64,000 nt of DNA from Exiguobacterium oxidotolerans JCM 12280. Its GTDB lineage: Bacteria; Bacillota; Bacilli; Exiguobacteriales; Exiguobacteriaceae. Below, one piece after another: positions 1 to 8,049 of this stretch; the first letter of the stretch is position 1; each line of letters starts with the position of its first letter. The notes under the pieces were generated by a model, which saw only the letters and a list, made by a program, of their open reading frames with translations, had not been told where the DNA came from and ran no database searches. The translations under genes were made by a program, and so were the position numbers. The stretch lies in assembly GCF_000702625.1 (NCBI RefSeq), contig NZ_JNIS01000001.1, positions 558,001 to 622,000 on the forward strand. Reading direction: 5' to 3'.

Positions 1-1328
1 TAAAGTTTCTCTTTTTTATCTGTAACACGTTTCAGTAAGAAATCATTTAACAAAGCCTCGTTTGTCGTCGAAGCTACTTCCGCTACAAAAATCGAATAAT
101 CACCATAAGCATATGGCTGTGATTGACGTGTATAGTAACTATGAACAGAATGTCCGAATTCATGTGCCAATGTAAAGAGATTGTTGACGTTATCTTGCCA
201 ATTCATCAAGATAAACGGTTGTGTATCATATGCGCCAGAAGAATAGGCACCACTGCGCTTACCACGTGTCTCGCGAACATCGACCCATCGATCTGCCAAA
301 CCTTCTTCTAAGATATGCTTGTACTCATCTCCAAGTGGTGCCAATCCATCGACCATCAATTGTTTCGCTTCATCGTAAGAAACCTTCATTTCGACTTCGC
401 TAACGAGCGGTGTATACATGTCATACATATGAAGCTCTTCTAATCCGAGTACACGTTTACGAAGCTCAACGTAACGATGTAACAACGGGAGGTGCTCATG
501 GACCGCTTCTACTAATCCATCATACACTTGCTCCGGAATGGCATTTCCATGTAATGCAGACTCACGCGCCGACTTGAACTGTCGCACTTCCGCATAAAAG
601 TTATCTTTTTTGACTGATCCTGCAAGTGTCGAAGCGAGCGTATTTGTATAGTTGCCGTATGTTTCGTACATCGCCTTGAACGCTGCCTCGCGGACAGAAC
701 GGTCTTTCGACTCCATGAATGTAATGAATCGACCATGTGTCAATTCCGCCTCTTGCCCGTCTTCCCCTTTGATTTTAGGGAATTTCAAGTCAGCATTATT
801 CAACATACCGAACGTCGTTCCAGATTGCCCTAACACTTCCCCTGCTTTAGCAAGAATCGCTTCTTCAGCTTCAGTTAATACATGGTCGCGTTCTCGATTA
901 AGTTCATCAAACGCATGACGATACATCGCGAGATCCGGATTACGATCTAAAAATCCTGTAATCGTTTCAACTGGAATCGTTAATAGTTCTGGCGTCATGA
1001 AAGCCAGTGCAGCCCCAATCTGCGAAGCGAGCGTCCGCGCACGGTCGTTCATCGCTTGATAGAAGCTATCTGCCGTATTTTCGTCATAACGCATATGCGC
1101 GTATGTATAGAGCTTATGCAGACGTCGTGAAATTTCATCACGTAACTGTAAACCTTCAAAAAGCGTCGCATCATCTTTTCCAAGTCGCCCTTTGTAATCA
1201 ATCATCAAAGGTAACATCGCTTTGACAGATTCAAAATCCTCTTCCCATGCTTCATTCGTTTCATAGATTGATTCTAAGTTCCACGTTTCTTCTACTGTGA
1301 CATCTTTTCGTGTCAATAGTTCTGCCAT
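1..1328 (-). CDS. pepF: Oligoendopeptidase F (M3 family), C-terminus cut off
   Basis: Cytosolic zinc metallopeptidase of the M3B family that cleaves short peptides. The reading frame starts at the ATG at 1328 and runs off the left edge, so 442 codons of a roughly 600-residue protein are visible. The zinc motif HEFGH is at residues 389-393, inside the typical context LAHEFGHSVHS; a further metal ligand would be expected downstream and the EVAST segment near the edge fits. It starts 5 nt after the coiA stop, so it is very likely cotranscribed with cls and coiA. B. subtilis has the same coiA-pepF neighbourhood. It probably helps recycle peptides, perhaps those imported by Opp nearby. Identification is firm. 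Confidence 0.95.
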   Translation of the reverse strand, partial: MAELLTRKDVTVEETWNLESIYETNEAWEEDFESVKAMLPLMIDYKGRLGKDDATLFEGLQLRDEISRRLHKLYTYAHMRYDENTADSFYQAMNDRARTLASQIGAALAFMTPELLTIPVETITGFLDRNPDLAMYRHAFDELNRERDHVLTEAEEAILAKAGEVLGQSGTTFGMLNNADLKFPKIKGEDGQEAELTHGRFITFMESKDRSVREAAFKAMYETYGNYTNTLASTLAGSVKKDNFYAEVRQFKSARESALHGNAIPEQVYDGLVEAVHEHLPLLHRYVELRKRVLGLEELHMYDMYTPLVSEVEMKVSYDEAKQLMVDGLAPLGDEYKHILEEGLADRWVDVRETRGKRSGAYSSGAYDTQPFILMNWQDNVNNLFTLAHEFGHSVHSYYTRQSQPYAYGDYSIFVAEVASTTNEALLNDFLLKRVTDKKEKL

Positions 1329-1333
1329 TTCAA

Positions 1334-2395
1334 TCACTCCCTTACTTCATTTATACCTGTTTCTTTTTCGACAAACAACTGAATTGCTCCTGCTAATACG
1401 GCGTCTTCTTTAAAACGGTTTACAGTTGTACCAATACTAGATTGCTGACATATGCGTGAGACAGCTAATAAATTCATCCAATCCTCTACCACACGTCGAA
1501 GCAGCTTCGGCTCATGAGAAATCCGACATGCGTCTAAACAAGAGACTAACGCATGTTCAAGTCGGATTTCCGAGTAGTTTCCTTGTAAGGATAAATAAAG
1601 TGTCATTTGAAGTTCAAAAGGATGAAGTGGAAAGGCGAGAAGTGTTTCGATGGGTAAAAAACAGTGTGCTGGAAGGTGTAAAACATGAAGACCTGCTTGA
1701 TAGAGCGGATTTTTGAGTAGATGATTTGGCATCGTCGAGAAGAAAGGACGTAGTCGGTATTTCCGCACGAGTTGAATCCATTTTTCTGCAGAAAATTTCC
1801 GAGGAAATGCTTGGGGTGTAGGTCTAATAAATTGTGTGAAAGAAGCTTCTAGTCGTTGACAAATTACTAAGTGTTTCGTAAAAGGGACAGCAAAACCATA
1901 GCGGTTAATTTTTCCCTGTTCGATTAAATCGAGATAACCATCCGTCAATAATGCTTGTTTCATCCATCCGTCTAACTTAATGATGCATCCGCCTGTTGGA
2001 TGAAAGCCAACCCAGCGCACAGCATATGCTTTTTGTTGATCAATCGTTCGTCGTCGATTCCACTCCAACGCGGTCATCTTCGATCGTTGGATTTCTACCG
2101 CTATCCGGAGTGCAGGGATCCACAAGTCAAATCGACGTTGCCCTTGAACTTGTTCTAAAGCGACGTCATAACCTAGGCTACGGAAGTATTCGGCTAAAGT
2201 CGTTTTCCAACCTTGATGTGCACTCGACTCCCCCGTACATGCTGAGACATGAACAAAATGCGTTCGCTTTCGTCCCTGCCTGACCCGTAACCGGTTCAGG
2301 CAATAAGGACAATATAACGTCATTTGCTTTAATTGTTCGACTTGTACGAGTTGAATGTTGATTCGGCGACCCGTTCCATCAACGGCTTCAAACAT
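1334..2395 (-). CDS. coiA: CoiA-like competence protein with nuclease fold
   Basis: CoiA family proteins are needed for natural transformation, after DNA uptake, in Bacillus and Streptococcus. The 353-aa protein has an N-terminal zinc-ribbon-like piece (Cys29-x2-Cys32, with His46 and His49 nearby). A restriction-endonuclease-like core follows: His60, Asp90 and Glu101-x-Gln103 (VEIQ) match the CoiA/competence-nuclease pattern. The rest is poorly conserved. It sits 12 nt after cls and 5 nt before pepF in a tight minus-strand run. Nearby mecA encodes the adaptor that controls ComK in B. subtilis, so the competence neighbourhood is kept. Whether this organism is competent cannot be read from the window. 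Confidence 0.88.
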   Translation of the reverse strand: MFEAVDGTGRRINIQLVQVEQLKQMTLYCPYCLNRLRVRQGRKRTHFVHVSACTGESSAHQGWKTTLAEYFRSLGYDVALEQVQGQRRFDLWIPALRIAVEIQRSKMTALEWNRRRTIDQQKAYAVRWVGFHPTGGCIIKLDGWMKQALLTDGYLDLIEQGKINRYGFAVPFTKHLVICQRLEASFTQFIRPTPQAFPRKFSAEKWIQLVRKYRLRPFFSTMPNHLLKNPLYQAGLHVLHLPAHCFLPIETLLAFPLHPFELQMTLYLSLQGNYSEIRLEHALVSCLDACRISHEPKLLRRVVEDWMNLLAVSRICQQSSIGTTVNRFKEDAVLAGAIQLFVEKETGINEVRE

Positions 2396-2407
2396 GACAG
2401 CACCCCT

Positions 2408-3919
2408 TTAGAGTAAAGGTGAGAATAGACGTGAAACTGACTCAATCAAACGTCGCGAAAAACTACGCTGACTGAAGTAATGACGATCGACTTGAGTTGA
2501 ATGCGAAAAATCATCATAAAAATCCCGGGTCAGTTCGTGAACGGAATTTGTACCATACAAGAAGGCATTGACTTCAAAGTTCAGATGAAAACTTCTTAAA
2601 TCCATATTCGCCGTTCCGATGGTTGCAATCGCATCATCGACGACGATGACTTTGGAATGCATGAATCCTTTATTGTATTCGTAGATTTTAACGCCTGCTT
2701 GGAGTAAATCGTCGAAATACGAGCGACTCGCATAAAAAACAACTTTATGATCCGGAAAACTCGGCAAGAGAATTCGAACATCGATTCCGGACATCGCTGC
2801 AGTTTTTAATGCTGTCATCAAGTCTTCGTCCGGAATCAAGTACGGTGAAGCAATGTAGACCGAACTTCGTGCTTCCGTAATCAATGCAAAGTAAAGCGAC
2901 TTCATGGTCTCTTGCGGTTCGTCCGGTCCACTGGCGATGATTTGAACGCCCCCTGTTGCATCCGTGACCACTTCGAGCGGCTCCATGTAGAAAGGTGTGA
3001 ACAGGCGCTCTCCTGTCATGTAGTACCAATCCTGTAAAAATATCAATTGAAGCTCTGACACAGCCTCTCCACGAACGACAAGATGTGTATCTCGCCAAAA
3101 TCCGAATGCTTTATCTTTCCCGATGTATTCATTTCCGACATTGATTCCACCTGTAAATGCGACCGTTCCATCAATAACAACGATTTTACGATGGTTTCGA
3201 TAATTCGATTTGCTGGAGATGAAGGGAAGGACGACAGGGAAAAAGGCATGCACTTCAATGCCAGCCTGAATCATCTTTTTAAAGTAACCTTTGTCAGTAG
3301 AGAAACAGCCGACTGCGTCATATAAGAAACGAACTTCGACCCCAGCTTTAGCACGTTCAATCAAAGCGGCTTGTAACTCGAGGGCCAACGCATCATCTCG
3401 GACAATATAGTACTCTAAATGAATGTGGTGCTCCGCTTGACGGATTTCAGCGAGCAAGAGCGGGAATTTCTCCTCACCGTTAGTCAATATCTTCGTATGT
3501 GTATTATACGATATTGGAAGCCGGCTGATGGAATCGATAAGTTTGACAACCTTTGCATAATGTCCATGTTTGAACACTCGATTGTGTATACCATGATCAA
3601 ATTGGGTACGATATTTAATGTATGACTCTTCATCAAGCATCGCTTTTAAGCGAAACATTTTTTTTCGGCGATAGTTCTGACCGAACGTGAAATAGACGAA
3701 GACGCCTACGACGGGTAGCGCCATCATGACAAGTGCCCAGACTAAGGTCCGTTCGGGATTTCGATTTTCAAGTAAGATGATGATGAAGACACTTAAAACA
3801 ATCAAGATGATGACGATTGATAACCAACCGACCATGTAGACACTCCAGTAGTAAGACAAAAACGCCAGTAGGCTACAGGTCAACAGTAACGTCATCAGCA
3901 GTTGAACACGTCGTAACAT
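2408..3919 (-). CDS. cls: Cardiolipin synthase
   Basis: Membrane phospholipase-D-superfamily enzyme that joins two phosphatidylglycerols to give cardiolipin and glycerol. Length is 503 aa, usual for bacterial Cls. Two or three hydrophobic segments occupy residues 5-80. Two HKD motifs are intact: His243-x-Lys245-x4-Asp250 and His421-x-Lys423-x4-Asp428, each followed by the Gly/Asn-rich tail (GGINVG; GTANMD). The ATG at 3919 follows a strong AAGGAGGG Shine-Dalgarno sequence. It heads the run cls-coiA-pepF. In B. subtilis cls is not between mecA and coiA, so this placement is a local difference. The start lies close to the divergent SDR gene. Confidence 0.95.
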   Translation of the reverse strand: MLRRVQLLMTLLLTCSLLAFLSYYWSVYMVGWLSIVIILIVLSVFIIILLENRNPERTLVWALVMMALPVVGVFVYFTFGQNYRRKKMFRLKAMLDEESYIKYRTQFDHGIHNRVFKHGHYAKVVKLIDSISRLPISYNTHTKILTNGEEKFPLLLAEIRQAEHHIHLEYYIVRDDALALELQAALIERAKAGVEVRFLYDAVGCFSTDKGYFKKMIQAGIEVHAFFPVVLPFISSKSNYRNHRKIVVIDGTVAFTGGINVGNEYIGKDKAFGFWRDTHLVVRGEAVSELQLIFLQDWYYMTGERLFTPFYMEPLEVVTDATGGVQIIASGPDEPQETMKSLYFALITEARSSVYIASPYLIPDEDLMTALKTAAMSGIDVRILLPSFPDHKVVFYASRSYFDDLLQAGVKIYEYNKGFMHSKVIVVDDAIATIGTANMDLRSFHLNFEVNAFLYGTNSVHELTRDFYDDFSHSTQVDRHYFSQRSFSRRLIESVSRLFSPLL

Positions 3920-3989
3920 GAAATCCCTCCTTTTTCTTTTTACTATGTATCAAGTTTTTCGACTCTATTATCAGAAGGGAAGTATTCGA

Positions 3990-4712
3990 ATGAAAACTTA
4001 CATCGTAACGGGCGCGACTGGTGGAATCGGGGAAGCGACTACCCTCCAACTTGCAAAAGAAGGGCATACCGTTCTTGCCTTAGGGAGAAATACCGAAAAA
4101 GGAACGGTACTCGAACAGGAGGGACAAGGCAACATTCATTTTTTCCAGGTCGATCTTGCTAAACCACCAGAGATTCAGCAGTTCTTCGATGACACCACGA
4201 CTGACTTCCCAACCATCGATGGGATTTTTAACAATGCTGGAACTTTCGGAAAACCTGTCGCACCTGAACGCGTAACAGATGCCCAACAAGAAGTCTTCCA
4301 AGTCAATTATCATGCACCGGAACAAATCATTCAACTCGCTGTCAAACGTTTGTCCAAAGGGGCTTCAATCGTCAACAATAGCGCAATCGTCGGGCATGTC
4401 AAATTCCCAGCGATGCTCTTACCTTATGCGTCTTCAAAAAGTGCTCTTATCACTCTTACGAAAACTTATGCGGCCCGGTTTCATGGAAAGTATCGTTTTA
4501 ATGCAATCTGTCCCGGCCCTGTCGATACAGCATTAAGCCATTCCTTATACGGCGGGAAAGACAAATTTGACTTGGCAATGAAGCACCACCTTCGCGGGAA
4601 CGCAGCACAACCGGCTGAAATCGCAGAAGTCGTCTGCTTTTTATTGTCGGATAAAGCTAGTTATATCAATGGCCAATCATTAGTCGTCGATGGTGGATAT
4701 ACGCTGACGTGA
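3990..4712 (+). CDS. SDR-family oxidoreductase
   Basis: Short-chain dehydrogenase/reductase of 240 aa with a Rossmann fold. The NAD(P)-binding motif TGATGGIG is at residues 7-14, NNAG at 81-84, and the catalytic Ser131, Tyr146 and Lys150 (YASSK) are all present. The C-terminal NGQSLVVDGG segment is typical of classical SDRs. I chose the ATG at 3990, after GAAGGGA; a longer frame from 3918 would overlap the cls start and adds residues that do not fit the fold. Substrate unknown. It lies alone on the plus strand between cls and mecA and ends at a bidirectional hairpin. Confidence 0.9.
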   Translation: MKTYIVTGATGGIGEATTLQLAKEGHTVLALGRNTEKGTVLEQEGQGNIHFFQVDLAKPPEIQQFFDDTTTDFPTIDGIFNNAGTFGKPVAPERVTDAQQEVFQVNYHAPEQIIQLAVKRLSKGASIVNNSAIVGHVKFPAMLLPYASSKSALITLTKTYAARFHGKYRFNAICPGPVDTALSHSLYGGKDKFDLAMKHHLRGNAAQPAEIAEVVCFLLSDKASYINGQSLVVDGGYTLT

Positions 4713-4722
4713 TGCTAACAAA

Positions 4723-4760
4723 AAAAGGACTGCTCCCTTTTGTATAGGAGCAGTCCTTTT
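4723..4760. terminator. Bidirectional terminator between SDR gene and mecA
   Basis: A 14-bp inverted repeat (AAAAGGACTGCTCC and its complement) with a 10-nt loop has A-runs on the left and T-runs on the right. It can therefore end the plus-strand SDR transcript and the minus-strand mecA transcript. Confidence 0.85.
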
Positions 4761-4776
4761 AACGTGACATTCGTAC

Positions 4777-5403
4777 TTAGTTCGTAAAGTGCTTACGGAC
4801 GACAGCAAAAACATCGTCGGCAATGATGGTTTTACCATACTCTGCGACCGGATGAATCGTTTGTTCGCTAAATTGCAAGTACTCGGCAATCAAACTCATC
4901 ACGTTTTCTTGTTCTTCTACTTCCACATCTTCTTTAAAATGGACGTGGAGCAAGTAAGCACCATCTTTTTGATAGAGCGCTGTTTTCAAATCTTTGAAGA
5001 CCGGTGCTTCTGCATATTGGCTAAGAGCTATAACATGCTCAAAATCCGTTGTTTCAAATAATACGTCTTGGCTGAGTTCTGTTTCTTTATCTTCTGCCTC
5101 AGACATTGCTGAACGGAGTAATGAATCCAACTCTTCTTCGTCCACTTGTTCGCCATCAACTGTTGTCTTAGCGATTGTAACCGTCACTTCAAGACCTTTT
5201 TCAAATGCTTGAACTTGTATCCATAGTGGACCTTCGAAGGAGATGGACTCTTTTTCATTCGCTTCATCCATCATCTGCCAGAATAACTGTTCTCCACGCT
5301 CACGGTTATACCAAATTTCGTCTCGGGCAAAGCCGCGGCGTTCGATATCCGTATACGTAATGAAGAACTTGACTGTGTTGTCATTGACGCGTTCGATTTT
5401 CAA
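4777..5403 (-). CDS. mecA: Adaptor protein MecA
   Basis: Adaptor that targets ComK and other substrates to the ClpCP protease. The protein is 208 aa, with an N-terminal substrate-binding domain (KIERVNDNTVKFF, then RGF and EIWYNRERGEQLFW) and a C-terminal ClpC-binding domain, joined by an acidic linker near residues 85-110. The start is a TTG at 5403: the Shine-Dalgarno AGGAG lies 8 nt upstream and the resulting N-terminus aligns with known MecA. Upstream in-frame ATGs add unrelated residues. It is next to spx, as in B. subtilis, where MecA and Spx meet in the same proteolysis network. Confidence 0.93.
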   Translation of the reverse strand: MKIERVNDNTVKFFITYTDIERRGFARDEIWYNRERGEQLFWQMMDEANEKESISFEGPLWIQVQAFEKGLEVTVTIAKTTVDGEQVDEEELDSLLRSAMSEAEDKETELSQDVLFETTDFEHVIALSQYAEAPVFKDLKTALYQKDGAYLLHVHFKEDVEVEEQENVMSLIAEYLQFSEQTIHPVAEYGKTIIADDVFAVVRKHFTN

Positions 5404-5537
5404 TATGTCCACTCCTTTCATCTCGCTCTTATCTAGTGTACGAACGAGCACATAACATGGATTCAAAAAGAAACCCTTTTTAACCATATAGGGTATATTC
5501 CTTTGTTATCTTTATTTTAACCTTTTTTGACGGTAAC

Positions 5538-5568
5538 AAAAAGCACACTGCTCACGGAAGCAGCGCGC
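5538..5568 (-). terminator. Terminator of spx
   Basis: On the minus strand GCGCGCTGCT pairs with AGCAGTGTGC (10 bp including two G-U pairs) and is followed by TTTTT. It lies 10 nt after the spx stop. Confidence 0.75.
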
Positions 5569-5578
5569 TCGTTAAAAT

Positions 5579-5977
5579 TTATTCGTTTACCAACCGTTGC
5601 GCTTCCATCAATTGGAAAGTGCGAACTTTACGTGGTAAGAAACGACGAATTTCGTCCTCATTATATCCAACTTGGAGTCGTTTTTCGTCAATCAAAATTG
5701 GACGACGTAACAATCCAGGATATTCTTGAATTAAATCATAAAGATGTTGCAACGACAAATTCTCAACTGAAACGTCTAATTTAGAAAAAACTTTTGAACG
5801 TGTTGAAATGATCTCATCTGTTCCATCTTCCGTCATACGAAGAATTTGTTTGATTTCATCAAGCGACAATGGTTCCGAAAAAATATTTCGTTCCACAAAT
5901 GGGATTTCATGTTCTTCAAGCCACGCGCGCGCTTTACGACAAGAAGTACAGCTTGGTGAAGTATAGAGTGTTACCAT
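5579..5977 (-). CDS. spxA: Transcriptional regulator Spx
   Basis: Redox-sensing RNA polymerase-binding regulator of the ArsC/Spx family. It contacts the alpha subunit C-terminal domain and activates thiol-stress genes. Length is 132 aa (B. subtilis Spx: 131). The disulfide switch Cys10-x2-Cys13 is present, as are Gly52, needed for alpha binding, and the Arg92-Pro-Ile segment. The acidic/basic C-terminus ends in VNE rather than the usual B. subtilis tail. Spx is degraded by ClpXP. Its position beside mecA matches the B. subtilis spx-mecA-coiA-pepF order. A dedicated terminator separates it from mecA. Confidence 0.95.
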   Translation of the reverse strand: MVTLYTSPSCTSCRKARAWLEEHEIPFVERNIFSEPLSLDEIKQILRMTEDGTDEIISTRSKVFSKLDVSVENLSLQHLYDLIQEYPGLLRRPILIDEKRLQVGYNEDEIRRFLPRKVRTFQLMEAQRLVNE

Positions 5978-6130
5978 TGAAAAACATCCTCCCCCTGATT
6001 TACATCATGTCTGAACTATAAAAAGGACGTGTCCTTTTCGTAATTATTAATGATGATTCTATTACTTGACAGTTTACATTGAATTTCAAATAAAACCTAG
6101 CTATTTTTTAAGATGAAAGAACTTTTTCGT

Positions 6131-6164
6131 AAAAAAACTCGCTGGAGCCACGAGGTGGCTTCAG
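6131..6164 (-). terminator. Terminator of the 45-aa ORF
   Basis: On the minus strand GCTGAAGCCAC pairs with GTGGCTCCAGC (one mismatch), followed by GAG and TTTTTTT. The stem begins at the stop codon of the small ORF, which supports that ORF being transcribed. Confidence 0.8.
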
Positions 6165-6298
6165 CAAGCTGGCGTGTGATCAAAAGGTTGAGAAATCGTT
6201 TCTTTTGCTTTCGGGAGTTTCATTTCTTTTAATTTCTTTTCGAAAATATCCCGCAAAAGTCGTTTTTTCAACTTTTTCTTCTTATCACGTTCTTTCAT
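6161..6298 (-). CDS. Small basic protein, 45 aa, unknown function
   Basis: A short reading frame with a GGAG ribosome site 3-4 nt upstream of the ATG at 6298 and a strong intrinsic terminator starting at its stop. The product is very basic in its first half (KERDKKKKLKKRLLRD), probably helical, and ends in HTPAC. A possible extended -10 (TGG-TATACT) lies about 80 nt upstream at 6375-6380. I do not recognise a family. A clean RBS, stop and terminator make it a likely real gene; the lysine-rich N-terminus would suit nucleic-acid or membrane contact, but that is a guess. Confidence 0.6.
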   Translation of the reverse strand: MKERDKKKKLKKRLLRDIFEKKLKEMKLPKAKETISQPFDHTPAC

Positions 6299-6374
6299 AA
6301 CTCCGACACCTCACTCGGTCCGAAAAAAGAACAAGCAACCAACGAAAGCTGAATTATCATCTTCTACATTAATT

Positions 6375-6383
6375 AGTATACCA
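6375..6383 (-). promoter_or_regulatory. Candidate extended -10 for the 45-aa ORF
   Basis: On the minus strand TGGTATACT is an extended -10 (TG-N-TATACT). No good -35 is seen. Rest of 6299-6523: no gene; the plus strand carries the ribosome site GAAAGGAG for the HD protein gene just before 6524. Confidence 0.4.
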
Positions 6384-6523
6384 CGTTTGCCTAAATTCTA
6401 TTCCTACTTCGGTTAATTAAATGTGTGAGATTGTCGCGTTCATTTAAGCAGAGAGTTGCAATTACTTGCAAATTCACGTAGAGTATATAGAAATACTTAC
6501 TCGTTGAAAGGAGCATTTCAGTT

Positions 6524-7057
6524 ATGCCAGTTACTTTAGTTACAATCATCGAACACCCGATTGCCCAAAAATATTTAGAACGTTCTGGACTCAATCATGC
6601 GATTTCCGTTGCGGAACGGGCGTTGACACTCGCGACACAGCGTGGTCTTGATGCTGATTCGGCGACAAAAGCAGCACTGCTTCATGATATCGGCCATTAC
6701 GAATGGTATACGGATGGAACATGGAATTATGATCTTTACCGTCAAAATGATATTCATGCGATTAAAGGAGCAGAACGTGCCCATAAATTATTAATTCGTT
6801 TAGGGGAAGAACCTGCACGCGCAAAAGAAATCTCGCTTGCCGTCCTCTTACACACAGATTCGTATCTCCCACCAGGTACAATCAACCGGACCCCACTCCA
6901 ACAGCTCGTCCACGATGCCGATACGTTAGAAGAGCAACCAGGTGGTTTGCATCATTATGAGAAAATCCCCTTTGATGAAGCCGTCAAACGTCTCGATGCA
7001 TTAGACTCAGTTGTCCATCGCTTTAGCAACCTTCCACGAATCGCTTCCGAAAACTAA
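6524..7057 (+). CDS. HD-domain phosphohydrolase-like protein
   Basis: 177-aa soluble protein with an HD-superfamily metal site: His25, His54-Asp55 (LLHDIGH) and a downstream His-Asp-Ala-Asp around residues 130-133. Such proteins hydrolyse phosphate esters of nucleotides or related compounds; the exact substrate is unknown. It starts with ATG after AAAGGAG (7-9 nt). It is a single-gene unit on the plus strand, convergent with oppF, and the two share a terminator. Confidence 0.85.
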   Translation: MPVTLVTIIEHPIAQKYLERSGLNHAISVAERALTLATQRGLDADSATKAALLHDIGHYEWYTDGTWNYDLYRQNDIHAIKGAERAHKLLIRLGEEPARAKEISLAVLLHTDSYLPPGTINRTPLQQLVHDADTLEEQPGGLHHYEKIPFDEAVKRLDALDSVVHRFSNLPRIASEN

Positions 7058-7094
7058 AAAAAGCATTCCTGAACGATTCAGGAATGCCTTTTTT
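7056..7094. terminator. Bidirectional terminator between HD gene and oppF
   Basis: GCATTCCTGAA pairs perfectly with TTCAGGAATGC across a 3-nt loop, with A-run on the left and T-run on the right. It serves both convergent genes. Confidence 0.88.
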
Positions 7095-7095
7095 A

Positions 7096-8049
7096 TTAGA
7101 CGAGTTGTGCTTGATACGCTTCAAGCTCAGCATCCGTCATCGAGACGTAATGTCCCGGCTCGATTTCACGAAGTGCAGGGATACTCGAATCTTCACTCGA
7201 TTTACCAACAGCTCCGCCTGTCGGGCGATCATAGACAATCCGTTTACGTGTCCGTTCGTGCTCTGGATCCGGTAACGGGATTGCAGATAAGAGCGATTTC
7301 GTATACGCATGAACTGGGTTCTCGTACAAACGATCCGCATCACATAACTCAACAAGGTGACCTTGATACATAACACCAATCCGGTCCGAAATATATTTAA
7401 CCATCGAAAGATCGTGGGCGATGAATAAATACGTCAAACTGCGGTCACGTTGTAATTGTTTCATCAAGTTGACGACCTGAGCTTGGATGGAAACGTCAAG
7501 TGCTGAGATCGGCTCATCGGCAATGATGAAGTCCGGTTCTACTGCTAGTGCACGTGCAATCCCAATCCGTTGACGCTGACCACCAGAGAATTCGTGGGGG
7601 TAACGGCTCGCGTGTTCTTTCGTCAAACCTACTGTTTCTAACAAGTCGTAGACACGGTTATCTCGCTCTTCTTTTGATTTCGCAAGTCCGTGGATATCAA
7701 TTCCTTCTGCGATGATATCCCCGACTGTCATCCGTGGATTTAGAGATGCGTAAGGATCTTGGAAAATCATTTGCATCGCACGGTTGAACTTCAATTTTTC
7801 TTTACGCGATTTCTTCGCATGGACATTCTCACCTTTGAACAAGACTTCTCCGTCTGTCGCATCGTAAAGTCCGATAATCGAACGACCCGTCGTCGATTTA
7901 CCGCAACCTGACTCTCCAACAAGACCAAGTACTTCTCCTTCATAAATATCAAATGAAAGTCCGTCTACTGCTTTGACGACACGTCCTCGTCCAATATTAA
8001 AATGTTGCTTTAGATTTTTTACTTCAAGTAATTTATTACGGTTTTCCAT
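7096..8049 (-). CDS. oppF: Oligopeptide ABC transporter ATPase OppF
   Basis: Second ATP-binding subunit of the oligopeptide importer, on the cytosolic face of the membrane. 317 aa. Walker A GESGCGKST is at residues 45-53, the ABC signature SGGQRQR and Walker B FIIADEP follow, and the oligopeptide C-terminal extension is present. Its ATG overlaps the oppD stop by one base (TAATG), showing translational coupling. It is last in the oppB-C-D-F run and ends before the shared terminator. Confidence 0.95.
   Translation of the reverse strand: MENRNKLLEVKNLKQHFNIGRGRVVKAVDGLSFDIYEGEVLGLVGESGCGKSTTGRSIIGLYDATDGEVLFKGENVHAKKSRKEKLKFNRAMQMIFQDPYASLNPRMTVGDIIAEGIDIHGLAKSKEERDNRVYDLLETVGLTKEHASRYPHEFSGGQRQRIGIARALAVEPDFIIADEPISALDVSIQAQVVNLMKQLQRDRSLTYLFIAHDLSMVKYISDRIGVMYQGHLVELCDADRLYENPVHAYTKSLLSAIPLPDPEHERTRKRIVYDRPTGGAVGKSSEDSSIPALREIEPGHYVSMTDAELEAYQAQLV

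Noticed and set aside
3918-3989. Longer N-terminus for the SDR protein
   Set aside because: It overlaps the divergent cls start and has no RBS; the ATG at 3990 has one and matches the Rossmann start.
6065-6095. Plus-strand TTGACA-17-AATAAA as a promoter upstream of the 45-aa ORF terminator
   Set aside because: It points into a minus-strand gene and no plus-strand gene follows before the HD protein; could be chance in AT-rich DNA.
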